Below are positions 22,087-33,425 of a DNA stretch of 64,000 nucleotides, one piece after another. Where the stretch lies: positions 1-64,000 of the forward strand of contig VCJN01000257.1 of assembly GCA_006384855.1 (NCBI GenBank). The letters are read 5' to 3'. Positions within the stretch are counted from its first letter, which is position 1, and each line of letters opens with the position of its first letter. Below the pieces are notes generated by a model that saw only the letters and a program-made list of their open reading frames with translations, was not told the origin of the DNA and did no database searches. Source of the DNA: Tetraselmis striata. Its lineage: Eukaryota; Chlorophyta; Chlorodendrophyceae; Chlorodendrales; Chlorodendraceae. Both the position numbers and the translations under genes were made by a program.

Positions 22087-24009
22087 CTGCACGGGGCAGG
22101 TCCAGCACCCGTGATTGCATGCCGCCACTGCTCCATGCAATACATGTCCCGGCCATGCAACACTACACGTGTGTCGGTGCCATTGATGCGCGATTGGTAC
22201 CGCCGTACCGCAACATAGCCACATGGCCTACAGAGGCCCCACCCTGCGCGCTTTACTTTGTGGACGGACCCTATGCGGGTTGGCCATGGGAGGGGCGGGC
22301 CCTTCTCTGATGCTGGGTAGCGACAGCTTCATGTCAAGGGAAAGAGCTTGATTCACTTGTTCACAAATTACAAGTTGCGACATGTCTAGCGAGAAGCATG
22401 TGACAATATACTACGAGTTGGTACAAGCGTGATTTGTACAAGTATGATGTGTACTTGAGACCACGAGTACACATGAGTGCGATATGAGGCTGCCATGTGG
22501 CGAGCGTTGTGCTTTTGAGACGAACGTCGCCTCGAATTTCACAAACAAGGATAATAATAGATATTGTGTACATATGTACTAACATTATACTCATAGTGTC
22601 TATGTAATACGATGAGGGCGGTGGAGGAAGGATGGGTTGGGGGGCCGGGGGGGGGGGGATCTTGACAAAGTGCTCGTTGGTGAACAGGATGAAGTCCTTG
22701 GGGTTGCGGTCGGTCAGGCTGCTAGTCTTGCGCTCCGCAATGCGCACCGCCTGGGCAGCAGGTGGGCCGGGGGGGGGGGGGGGGGGGGGGGGTTCGTAAT
22801 CACACGTGCAGCCAGGATATCACCCGTAAAAACAGGGTGCCGTGCGCACAGGTTGGCCGTAATAATACTGCGCTACACCGGGCATCAACTGATGATGCTC
22901 CGGTGACTGCCGGAGGACTGCTGGTATATTCGGTACAAATACAGCTTGCTCATCTTCGGCCTAGCCGGGTGTGTTGGGGGGAGAAACCTAGAGGGCGGGG
23001 GAGGGGGGGGGGGGGGGGTGTCGATCGTTTCTTCATGGGGCTGCGCGCGCTAGGTGCCGGCTTGGAGAGTGAGGCTGGCCGATGAGCAGCGGCCAACCTC
23101 ACTCTGGGATACCATACGGCGCGGATGCAGTTATTGGATGAGGCTAGGTGGCCCTTTCGGCTAGGGGCAGGAGGCACAGGATGAAGGTGTTAGAGAGGGG
23201 GGGGGGGGGGGGCGCAGCCTGTACGAAAGGTTGGCAGGCAGGTATGTAGCGTTTTTGGGCTGCAGCATTGGATGTTGGTATACGACGAGTGCGCGCCAGT
23301 GGGCTGGCTATGAGTAGGGCAGCATGTAGTGTCGGCTGGCAGACATCGGTGGTAGGCCTCGGCATGATGCGGCTTCTGGCAGAGGGAATGGGGCTGCTGG
23401 CTGCGGTCAGGTGGCAGCCAGCCAGGGAGGCATGTATGGGGACTGAGTGTAGTGGCTGCCCAAAATTTCCGTAGAGCTGAGCGGGTCGGGGTACATGCTA
23501 GCATGACAAGAATAATGATTTAAATAATCTTGTTTTCTTTGGGCTCATTGTCCTGGCTGCGAACATAATTCGGTGCCTGCCCTGGTCTACCACCAATGAG
23601 AATTCACATCTACGTGCGCGTGCATTTCAAAGCAGCAGCAATCAAGCAGATCAGAGCCCCAAACCCTCTCCCTGACTTGTACCAGCATTATAAGCCGTAT
23701 AACCTAGGACCCATACGAGGCGGCATTATAGCGCTCAGCCATGGTGTCCTTCACCTCCATCAGTTTCCTGGCATACTCTTCATGCCACTCCTCATTGTGC
23801 TGTAAAATTTTGTGCGCCACCTCCAGCTCCTCTTCAAATCATTTGCCACCTCCAGCATTTGAAATGTCCTTCACCAGACTCTCCAAATCATAGGCTTTTG
23901 CAGCGATTGGCGTATCATAGTCCACGCGAGGTGACTTGATACGAGCCATCCACTGCTCACCGAGCTGAGTCTTGTTGAGAGTGTTTATACTGCTGACCTG
24001 GTTATAACG

Positions 24010-25790
24010 TCATGCCTCTTTGCATCTTTGGGTCTTGTGGGTCGAGTGCGCGATGCCAGCCACGGCCTCATTGTTGTTGGACTTGCAAAATGATCTCACG
24101 GCCATGGTCATGTTGGTGTAGTGCCCATCTGTGTTGCAAGCATCAATGGGTGAACGATCCAAACAATTATTGATGGGTTCCACAAACACAAAATGCTGCG
24201 AATTATTGGATTGTTGATTGCAAAGCAAAATAACCGAAAAATCGGGCGGCAAGTACAACAGAAGCGCTTACCAAATGTCACCAGTTTTGGTATCACATGT
24301 GGTCCAACAATACCATGACACTCCAAAAACTCAAGGAAACCAAGCTTTGTATCCTTGCTGACCCATCCATTCTCAGTGTTGGAGACAGCCACTATGTCAC
24401 CTTTCAGCTCCCTGTGTTTCATGATCACATCCCTATTGTAAGTATGTTTAACACAACGTATCGTAATTGTTGAAGACCGAGCACTGTTGTAGCTACCAAT
24501 AGGTAAAAACAAATCAACAAGTATGTTTTTGTCAATCGTCCGTCATGCACCAGACTAATTAAGTGGAACTCGCTTGGTATCCTGGTCATACTTCTGGATT
24601 TTGTGGCGCTATGCAGCCCGCAATGCAGTCATTGGTTCCGAGCTTGACACACCGAGGATGGGGCAATTGTGGTATCTACAGCAACCGTGTTCCCGCGGAT
24701 ACCACCACACCCAAAAAGCCCAACATCGGCATGTGAGCACTGTTGTAGCTACCAATAGGTAAAAATAAATCAACAATTATGTTTTTGTCAATCGTCCGTC
24801 ATGCACCAGACTAATTAAGTGGGACTCACTTGGCCAAGTTTGCAGGCAGATCTTTCTGTGCAAAGATCAGCATCATCGGAAGGGCCTTCCTGCCCATTGT
24901 GGCCAGTATCGCAGTAACGTGTTCGGCTCGCTTAGAAGGCACCAAAATCTGTTTTTGTATCCCTCCAAGGTCAGGAACCCTTTTTTGGTCCCACTGCACT
25001 GGATTAGCAGCACGTTGATATCCAGAGTTGTTTCATCATAATTGATTATCTGCTGAATGGTGAGCATGGGTTGAGGCAGCAAGGCATCTGCGCCATGTTG
25101 CGCCCTAACCCACTTGATGGTGAGCTCACACATGTGACAGCGCATGCCACATAACCTATCAACATTTGTGGCAGCACAGAACAAGGCATCAAAGTTAGTC
25201 CAACTCGCTGCCGTAATTCATATACAATGCACATACTGTGTGGTGATCAATCATGGAATGCATGCTGGCGCTCATATTCTCATGGAACCACTTAACATCG
25301 TCCTTAGTGAGTGCATAGATGCGCTGCATTCCCACTGAGTGTCCACTGCAATGAGCAAACTCAATCCCTGAGATGCCTGACCTGTGGATCCATGCCTTGT
25401 ACCAACCATCCATACATGTGTCCTTGGTGTACGGCCGGCCACAGATGTGTCCTTCATGCCAAGCTCAATGAACATGGCCTTCGCCATCTTCTTGATCTCT
25501 CGGTGATGCAGAGGCTCATCGCGCAAGATCATCACACTGACGACGTCCGCCAACCACAAGTCTGCATCTGGGCATAGTGGAACTCTGCCTGGGGGTCGCA
25601 GTCCCTCGCCAACCTTGATGCGCAGCACATACTTGCGCTCCTGCTCGCCATGTGGCACGCCCCAATAGGACTTGATAGTCTCGAACTTTATGGGCTTAAC
25701 TGCTACGGGCCATGACTAACTTTCTTCCAGGCCCTTGCTTCAGGGCATCGTGGTCCTTCTCCTGGCGATGCGAATGATTTAGTGTGACGC
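24010..25790 (-). pseudogene. pogo/Tigger-like transposase relic, copy B
   Basis: Same blocks as in copy A: the CENP-B-like region (25272-25658), GWYKAWIHR, YDETTLD near 25040, and GWVSKDTKLGFLEFLE near 24350, with frameshifts between them. It differs from A by a segment of about 250 bp between direct repeats (24478-24566 and 24735-24822), the form expected if A lost it by recombination. Not functional. Confidence 0.55.
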
Positions 25791-26689
25791 CGCCCTTGGA
25801 CAGCACCTCTTCAAGGGACACCGCTGCCTTGCGGGCAATCCTGTCCTCCCACTTCTCGAGCATGCTCATCACCAGCGTCAGGTTCTTGGGGTTTGTCTTG
25901 TTGTAGGACCGAGCACTGGATTTCTGTAAAAATCAACGGACGACAAAAAGACAGGAATTAGCCTTTTATCATATGCGATATGAGTCATTCGCATCAAAAT
26001 TTCCCACAGCAAACACACATACACAAACGTGTAAGCAAGCATCGTATAGAAAGTGTATGTTTATAAACAACGGCTGTCGGCGTCCATATATACCCCACCT
26101 TCTTCGCCTTCCTCCTGACCCCTCCAAACTGCCCGCCCTTAGTACCACCGGCGGCGCCCGCCGTACGTTGTAGAGTTCACCCCCTTGTCATGATGGCAGT
26201 CTTTCTGGTAGCGTCCCTGCTCGATGCGGCGGCAGCCTTCGTTACATATAGTCGCCCGTCCAGTCGTTCCGACCCGGCCGACCGCCGCGGCTCGCCGAGT
26301 CACCGCCGCGCACCGTCACTGCCGCCGCCGGCGGCCCTCTTACATCCGGGAGTGTTCCCCCGCCCTGCCGAGGGTGTGACTGGGGTCACTGTGCCCGCCC
26401 TAGGGAGCAGGCGGAGTCGCTGGAGGTCTGGCTGTGTGCGCGGTACTGATTGGACTGGTCGCGGTATTGTTTGGACTAGTTGCGGTATTGATTGGACTGG
26501 TCGCGGTAAAGTTTGAGCCCCCCGCGGTATTTTATCATTTTATGGACCCCCCGCGGTAAAGTATGGACCTTTCCGCATGTCGGGTTTCCGGTGTTGTTTG
26601 GACACCCGCAGGGATAACCACGTCCTGATACCCGGATACACCGCGGACGTTCTTATATCTGTTATGTATGGCGCCGCAAAGGTATCCGT

Positions 26690-27490
26690 TTATTGGATAT
26701 CCATAATGTGGATGTCTCTAATTAATTGGCTCCGGACTCCGAGACGTGCTCGCCGGCAGCTCCCCCGCCTCCATCCGGAATTATGCAACTCGCCGCCATC
26801 TCGCGACTCGCGCCACAGTTGCTGCATCCCGCACACCGAGAATCCGGCGCGCAGAGGATTCCCCTCCTCCCACAGCCGCTCTCGCCGCTCCGCCAATTTC
26901 CGCACAAATGCGGGGATGCTGGATGGGTAGGGTCGCAGTAGCAGCTCCGCAAACACGCAGACAGCGCCTTCGGCCCCATACGACCGGTCGTCGATAGGAG
27001 TGGAGCTGTCAGCATAGGCTAGCGTACGATCTAGTAGGGGGAAGAGGACAGGCCGAGCCGCGGGACAGACGCCGACAGCCGTACCCCGCAGCGGCGTACG
27101 GGGCATCATGCGGTAGACGTCGCGGGTAGCGCACCACCGAGCGGTGGCCGCGAGGGCGGCATCATGGGCGGCTGAGGCAGCAGCCGGCGCGTGCTGGCGC
27201 TGCAGCGCCCGCACGCCAGCTGCCGACGCCGGGAGAGCCACACCGGGGGGCGGAGCCGTGGGAGGAGGGGGGCTGCAGAACTCGCAGGTGGCGGCACGGG
27301 CCGCCGCTCGCGCGCCCGAGCGCGGGCAGCCGGCTCGTGAGGCGCACCACACATACACAGAGGGGTCGAAAGTCGCAGCGCAGGCGAGGTGCATAGCAGC
27401 TACCGCCGGGTCGTCGGACTCCATCCCGTGGTTCACGTGCGTGCTCAGGGGGGCGGGCCGCTGGTAGGTACGTCCGTCCGCAGCTGCCAT
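26690..27490 (-). CDS. Unidentified 266-residue reading frame, copy B
   Basis: Open from ATG 27490 to the stop at 26690. The N-terminal half is Ala/Pro-rich with scattered Cys. The C-terminal half looks more ordered (RWCATRDVYRMMPRTP, RSYGAEGAVCVFAELLLRPY, SIPAFVRKLAERRERLWEEG). Conservation of the second half between copies is high while copy A is frameshifted. It could be a transposon-borne protein or a GC-rich chance frame. No family recognised and no promoter seen. Confidence 0.35.
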   Translation of the reverse strand: MAAADGRTYQRPAPLSTHVNHGMESDDPAVAAMHLACAATFDPSVYVWCASRAGCPRSGARAAARAATCEFCSPPPPTAPPPGVALPASAAGVRALQRQHAPAAASAAHDAALAATARWCATRDVYRMMPRTPLRGTAVGVCPAARPVLFPLLDRTLAYADSSTPIDDRSYGAEGAVCVFAELLLRPYPSSIPAFVRKLAERRERLWEEGNPLRAGFSVCGMQQLWRESRDGGELHNSGWRRGSCRRARLGVRSQLIRDIHIMDIQ

Positions 27491-28580
27491 CGCATCACCG
27501 GAACTGCCAGTCAACGCCCCCGCCGGGCGTCGACGACTGTACCCGCGCCATCGCAGCGCCGTACGCCAACCACCACCACCTCCCCCGCCGGGACCGCGAC
27601 CCCCACGGAAGACGCCCTAGCAGAGGGGCCGGAGGACGCCCCACGGTGCTGAACCCCCACCGGCCACGCCACAGCCAGAAGCCAGGGGTCGGGGGGGATC
27701 GCGCTGTCGAATGGCCCGGTATAAGCAAACCTCTGTGTCTATACCGATGTGACCATAAACCCGCATTATATAGCTGTATAGTAGCTATCTGAGTACAGGT
27801 GCGGCGGCGCTACCTCAGTAATAGTACCCTGTACTGTCAGGCGGACCGACGCCGACGGCTTGCCCCCGCCGGCTCGCTCCCCTGCCTGCCTCTCGTAGTA
27901 CTGTAGTAGCAACTAAGGATTAGTACTTTGCCTTCGCCCGACTCTACTACCGCGTGTAACCTTTTTAAGTAAACTTTTTGGGAACCTTTTTAACCTTTTT
28001 GGTAACTTTTTGTAGTGCGCTTTTGTGAAAGCCCTTATGTAATTAAAAATTTTTAACCAAACCCATCACCGACACGCTGCCATCCGTGTGATACCAAAAA
28101 TAGAAGCCCTGGCGCCCCCGCCACAAAAAGCGTCTCATCATCCGCAAGCCTGCCCCGTTTCGCAAGTCTATCCGCAGGCAACCCTCCACCCTGGCAAACA
28201 ATCTCATATGGGGCCACCGCTTGGGCCTTAATGTGAGTGTGTCACGGTGTCTGCGCTTGGCTTCCCCTCTCTAGTCTCGTTACTGGCACTGATACATGCG
28301 TCGAACTGTGGCGAGTGTGTTCTGATACTCTCCTCTCCGCATCCAGGCGTCACCTCGCCGTCTCCGCCCTCTGCCCCCGTTTCACAGCCACAGCCTGCGA
28401 GCATCCCGAATGTTAAGAGGAAGCCAGCCAAGGTGAGTGTGCTTGCGTGTGTTCCGGCTCTGTGCTCTGCCTTCTTCGTCACTGCGAGTGCGCCCTATCA
28501 CTGCGAGTCGGGTGACATGTTGCCCAACACGCCACCACAGGAGCCGGCTCTCGCACACTGCCCAGCCCGCTCTGCACACG

Positions 28581-30708
28581 ATGTCGTTCAGCGATGCCCA
28601 CCTCCACGACGTTTTTCTCACCCACGACTGGCAAGGCGCCGACGGCAGGAACCATGAGCGCGTGGCACGTGTGAACTGCTGCCTCCAGGAGCTTGGGCTC
28701 CGCACCTGGTTCGACGAGAGGCAAACAGGGAAAGTGCAAGAGCGCATGGCGGAGGGGCTGAAGGACTCGGGAGGTGTGCTGGTCTTTGTCACACAGCGCT
28801 ACCATGACAAGGTCACAGGCGAGGAGCAGTCAGACAACTGCAAGTTCGAGTTTGACATTGCGTTGGCGTACAACCAGGCCAACATGCTGCCAGTGGTTAT
28901 GGAGTTGGACATGCTCAACCCCAAAAAATGGCGCAGAACGATGAGGGCCTTGGGCACCAAAATGTTTGTGAACCTGTCCAACATCGACAACCTCACAGAC
29001 GACCAACTGTTGGGGTTTGTGGAGACAAGGCTTTTGCCCCAAATGACTTGGCTACCGGAATCCCTGCACCAGAAGGCCGAGTCTGCGGCTGCCATCACCC
29101 CAAGAAGCAGCAGCAGCAGATCAAGAGCACCCTCCGTTGCCGTCAAGTTCGAAGAAGAGCCGGAGATGGATTTACAGGTTGAAGAACTTGATGCGCCGGT
29201 TGTCGCACCGGCTATCCATGCATCAGCAGGTACATTTTGCGCGGATGAATTACATTTGGACGGATGTAGTCTTCCTTTTGGAGTTTTCAGCATGCTCACA
29301 TTTCTGTGTCAAACATGCGGTCCAGAGCTGCCAGGAATGATGGTCGGCACGGCAGATCAAGCTGAGGGTCACGGCTACTTTTCTTCTAGAGAGCGTGAAG
29401 AGTCTGGGCTGCTGATACCTGACTTTGAGCCTATGTCAGACAGCCAAGCATCAAGAATCAGCTATACCAGGAATACGGAAGTGCCGTCTGCTGTAAACCA
29501 TGAGGTAATGTTGTCACCATGTTTGTTTATGGTCACTCAAGGTTAAGTGTGTTGATTCTTTTTTCTCGTTCTGTCAGGATTTCAAGAACCAAGGCACCAA
29601 CAAGTTGACATCAGATCTTGAAAGGAAGGCAACTAGAGGATGGCCATTCTCCAAGCGAGTCGCGTTTGTCTTGATTGCAGTGGTATTGCTTTTGGGTGCA
29701 GTCATTGGACTGGCAGTTGGTCTCAGTGGCAATCAGCAAGGTCAGTCAATCAATCACTCGGATCCTGTATCCTCGGTGGCTTTCACGGCGAAGCTGGAGG
29801 GGCACTCGGATTACGTGTCCTCGGTGGCGTTCAGCCCCGACGGCGCGACGATCGCCAGCGGCAGCGGCGATACCACTGTGCGGCTGTGGGACGTGGCGAG
29901 CGGCGCGCTCACCGCCACGCTGGAGGGGCACTTGAGTCCTGTATTCTCGGTGGTGTTCAGCCCCGACGGCGCGACGGTCGCCAGCGGCAGCTGGGACGAC
30001 ACCGTGCGGCTGTGGGACGTGGCGAGCGGCGCGCTCACCGCGAAGCTGGAGGGGCACTCGGATTACGTGTCCTCGGTGGCGTTCAGCCCCGACGGCGCGA
30101 CGGTCGCCAGCGGCAGCGAGGATACCACCGTGCGCCTGTGGGACGCGGCGAGCTTCGCGCTCACCGCCACGCTGGAGGGGCACTTGGGCTGGGTCAAATC
30201 GGTGGCGTTCAGCCCTGACGGCGCGACGGTCGCCAGCGGGAACGGCGATGCCACCGTGCGGCTGTGGGACGTGGCGAGCGGCGCGCTCACCGCCACGCTG
30301 GAGGGGCACTTGAGTCCTGTATTCTCGGTGGTGTTCAGCCCCGACGGCGCGAAGGTCGCCAGCGGCAGCTGGGACTATACCGTGCGGCTGTGGGACGCGG
30401 CGAGCGGCGCCCTCACCGCGACGCTGGAGGGGCACTCGGGTATCGTATTCTCGGTGGCGTTCAGCCCCGACGGCGCGACGGTCGCCAGCGGCAGCGGCGA
30501 TACCACTGTGCGGCTGTGGGACGGGGCGAGCTTCGCGCTCACCGCCACGCTGGAGGGGCACTGGGAAGGGGTCAGCTCGGTGGCGTTCAGCCCCGACGGC
30601 ACGACGGTCGCCAGCGGCAGCTACGATACCACCGTGCGGCTGTGGGACGCGGCGAGCGGCGCGCTCACCGCCACGCTGGGGAAACCCTCGCGGCTGAGTG
30701 GAGGATGA
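28581..30708 (+). CDS. TIR - transmembrane - WD40 propeller receptor-like protein, copy B (2 exons)
   Basis: Exons 28581-29504 and 29578-30708 join in phase 0 over a 73-bp intron, giving 684 residues. TIR domain 8-155 with Cys87-x-x-Glu90 at the NADase glutamate position. A low-complexity linker runs to about residue 330. The basic stretch RKATRGWPFSKR is followed by a hydrophobic helix (about 336-357), and seven WD40 repeats span 381-674. Copy B has GG-V where copy A has G-E in the TIR strand before LVFVTQRY (3-bp difference). By the positive-inside rule the TIR is cytosolic and the propeller extracytosolic, the reverse of an intracellular NLR and like a Toll-type receptor. It lies immediately upstream of the viral element. 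Function is inferred from architecture only. Confidence 0.82.
29794..30675 (+). repeat. Array of seven 126-bp WD40-coding repeats, copy B
   Basis: Seven units of 126 bp in the same order as copy A (6248-7129), with only a few base changes (for example GATIAS in the first unit). Units one and three are almost the same, as are two and five, pointing to higher-order duplication inside the array. Confidence 0.9.
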
Positions 30709-31426
30709 TGGCAAGCAGCGCGAGAGCCTTGGAGGGTTCCACCTCTTCCGTTTGTTGCATTTTCTGTTTACACCACTTCTCCAAATGTTCCTCTTGGGAT
30801 GTGCTTCATGCATGTAAGACATGGAACAACCCGTGTATCGGATGTCCCTACTAAACACATTTTCAATTAGCCCTGACAGCATGCATGATGGGCGAGTCCA
30901 CCGCTCGAGATATGCTTTGTGAACTGTGTCGAAATCTAGCGGGGTTGTGATCATATTCATGCCATCGACTGAAGATTGGTTTGATGCCCCACTTGGGTGG
31001 GGAGGGAGCTCCCGAGCCTCCCATCTGCACTTTGTGCCATGCAGTTATAGCTAGCCAGCAGAGACAAGCTCGAAGTGTGTCGAACAAATAGGAATTTTCT
31101 CTCTAGGCTGCGCTGTCCAGGCATACCCTGGTGCTTCAGCACGCACTTGTGATCATATCCTAATCGCATAATACACGACACCGCTGCTTCCTGGCGGCAT
31201 GGGGAAGTCTGTCCAAACTGTCAGTGAGCTAGCTATCTAGATTCTAGACGTGACATATACTGCATTATGAAGCAACTTGACAGTTGAATCAGCGATGCGT
31301 CGATTTTTCAGAAAATTCTAAAAGAATGGGTTCTATATCACTGGCCTACAGTTCCATCAATTGCATTGCCAGCGCTTTGAAGTACCATAGTTTTTTTTTC
31401 CATTACCAGCAGCGAGTAGCGAGTAC

Positions 31427-31593
31427 CAGTACTCATAGCCTCCCAACCGTGAGATCGTATTCGGACGGCTGTGTAATTAAGGACCGTGGGTGGGCGGGTG
31501 CTTTGATTATAGTACTCAGTATTACATGCAAGTAGATAAGCGCTTTAGTCATGCACCTATAGGCCCGATCCGCTGCACTACACGGGTACCCGT
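31427..31593 (+). repeat. 167-bp dispersed repeat, copy 3
   Basis: Same as 7881-8047 and 18918-19084. It lies between the WD40 3' flank and the first viral sequence, so it may mark the original insertion junction. Confidence 0.75.
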
Positions 31594-31706
31594 GAGGGCC
31601 CCATTTGACGTCAATCGGGGATTGTAACGGCCAAGACCTTCGCTTAAGCCCTTGCACCCTGACCGTTACGCGGTTTCAGCCCTACGGGACCCGGTGGCCC
31701 AGTACT

Positions 31707-32378
31707 TTACCGCCTCACCGCCTCACCCTCCGCCCCCGCGACGCCCGCGAACAGCTCGGCCAGCAGCGCCTCCGGGATCTGGTACGTCTTGGCCCGCCCC
31801 GTGCGGCGCTTGAACGGCCGCTTCCGCGGGTCGCCGTGCAGCCCGTTCTGGGCGCACGCCAGGTGGATGCCATGCTCGCGCTTGTAATCGCACGGATCGA
31901 GGTGGCAGTGCTTCAGCTCGAGGCCCGCCTTGTTGGTCCAGATCGCGGTGTACTTCTTATAATCCCGCCCGTATTTGCAATATGTGCACCGGTGGAGGAA
32001 CGGCTCCAGCGGCGCCATGAACTCCCTTTTCCTAAGCATCCCCGTATACGGGTTCTCGATGAACCAGTGGCGCGGCGCGAACCACTCGATGATCTCGAGG
32101 CACTTTTGGGCGATCGAGTCCGCCAGCGCGAGGTCACGCACACCGATCGTCTTCGCGGTGCTGTACTCGGTGCACGGCGGGCTGGCCCATATAACGTCGA
32201 AGTGCCCCTGGGGGTACGCCGACCGGTAATCCCACTCGCGCACGTCCACCAGGTGCGTGGGGCGCGTCGAGGCGGTGGTGTCCACCGACACGTACTCCAC
32301 CTTGTCGTGGCCATACATCTCGCGCAAGGCCGACCCCACGCTCTGGGATCCCGAACAAACATCCAGAACGCGAATCAT
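31707..32378 (-). CDS. Viral DNA (cytosine-5) methyltransferase
   Basis: 223 residues. It begins MIRVLDVCSGSQSVGSAL, the AdoMet-binding motif I of cytosine methyltransferases. The catalytic segment DVIWASPPCTEYSTAK with the Pro-Cys nucleophile pair follows near residue 70, then WFIENPYTGMLRKREFM. The C-terminus has a C-x-x-C-like TYCKYGRDYKKYTAIWTN region. It is short compared with host Dnmts and lacks a long target recognition domain, as in many viral enzymes. The ATG at 32378 is preferred because motif I follows directly and an AT-rich leader precedes it; the frame upstream crosses a poly-C tract and a repeat. Likely role: modification of viral DNA. A 213-bp piece of this gene is in copy A. 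Confidence 0.8.
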   Translation of the reverse strand: MIRVLDVCSGSQSVGSALREMYGHDKVEYVSVDTTASTRPTHLVDVREWDYRSAYPQGHFDVIWASPPCTEYSTAKTIGVRDLALADSIAQKCLEIIEWFAPRHWFIENPYTGMLRKREFMAPLEPFLHRCTYCKYGRDYKKYTAIWTNKAGLELKHCHLDPCDYKREHGIHLACAQNGLHGDPRKRPFKRRTGRAKTYQIPEALLAELFAGVAGAEGEAVRR

Positions 32379-32515
32379 TACCGATCGTGACGACAAAAAA
32401 CAAGAAAATGCCCCAGGTCCGTCTTTTTGGGACGAACCTGCGCGCACCTGGTGCTGGTAGCAGGTGTAGCAAATGAGGGTCACAAGAACCCCTCCCCCTC
32501 CCCCTCCCCCCCTCC

Positions 32516-33425
32516 TGAAAACGTTTTCGGTTCGCAGCCCCATGGGAACATTTCCGGAGATCGTGGCTGGGTAGACGTCTGCTCTACCCCTGGTGATTTT
32601 TTGATCAGGAGCTTTCTTCGCCCACCGTATCATTTAAACGGTAAAAGCTCTGGGTAGAGCAGGTAGAGCAAAATGGGCTTTTTAAAACTTATCCCATATT
32701 CACGTTGTGAGTTTCGGGCCCGGCCGAAACTCGTTTTCCCTTACAAAAGTATTTTCCGGATTTTGCTCTACCTGCTCTACCTCTGATTAAAATGATACTA
32801 AAATTCTCTGAGAATTTCTGAAAATCAACCGGTGTACCGCTTGATTTTGCTGGGTAGACGTCTGCTCTACCTCTGCTCTACCTGCTCTACCCAGCCCCCT
32901 CGCTCGGCCTCACACAGGAACCCCTCCAGATCCGGAGCCCCTCCACCCTCCCCCCCTCTCCTCGCCCTCCTGAAAACGTTTTCGGTTCGCAGCCCCATGG
33001 GAACATTTCCGGAGATCGTGGCTGGGTAGACGTCTGCTCTACCCCTGGTGATTTTTTGATCAGGAGCTTTCTTCGCCCACCGTATCATTTAAACGGTAAA
33101 AGCTCTGGGTAGAGCAGGTAGAGCAAAATGGGCTTTTTAAAACTTATCCCATATTCACGTTGTGAGTTTCGGGCCCGGCCGAAACTCGTTTTCCCTTACA
33201 AAAGTATTTTCCGGATTTTGCTCTACCTGCTCTACCTCTGATTAAAATGATACTAAAATTCTCTGAGAATTTCTGAAAATCAACCGGTGTACCGCTTGAT
33301 TTTGCTGGGTAGACGTCTGCTCTACCTCTGCTCTACCTGCTCTACCCAGCCCCCTCGCTCACCCTCACACAGGAACCCCTCCAGATCCGGAGCCCCTCCA
33401 CCCTCCCCCCCTCTCCTCGCCCTCC
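32516..33425. repeat. Tandem 455-bp duplication between methyltransferase and TVpol genes
   Basis: Two near-perfect copies, 32516-32970 and 32971-33425. Differences are few (for example GCTCGGCCTC against GCTCACCCTC). The second copy covers the last 20 codons of the TVpol gene, so the duplication carried that 3' end with it. Each copy holds two inverted repeats, described separately. It is the only sizeable non-coding part of the element. Confidence 0.95.
32653..32781. promoter_or_regulatory. Nested inverted repeats, candidate replication or control region (copy at +455)
   Basis: Outer perfect 21-bp inverted repeat: GGTAGAGCAGGTAGAGCAAA and one more A at 32653-32673, mirrored at 32761-32781. 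Inside it, GAGTTTCGG (32709-32717) pairs with CCGAAACTC (32724-32732) over a 6-base loop. Just outside, GGGTAGACGTCTGCTCTACCC can also fold. All recur 455 bp downstream. Between two convergently ending minus-strand genes this could be an origin, a terminator/insulator or a packaging signal; none is proved. Confidence 0.5.

Larger units (their letters stand above)
22567..31919 (+). repeat. Segmental duplication, copy B
   Basis: Partner of 1-8373. It contains extra DNA at 23084-23678 and about 24570-24820, and lacks small insertions of copy A. It runs without a break into the full viral element at its right end, whereas copy A breaks inside the viral methyltransferase. Confidence 0.95.

Noticed and set aside
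32379-32633. 85-residue N-terminal extension of the viral methyltransferase
   Set aside because: It reads through a poly-C tract and the 455-bp repeat; the AdoMet motif starts right after ATG 32378.
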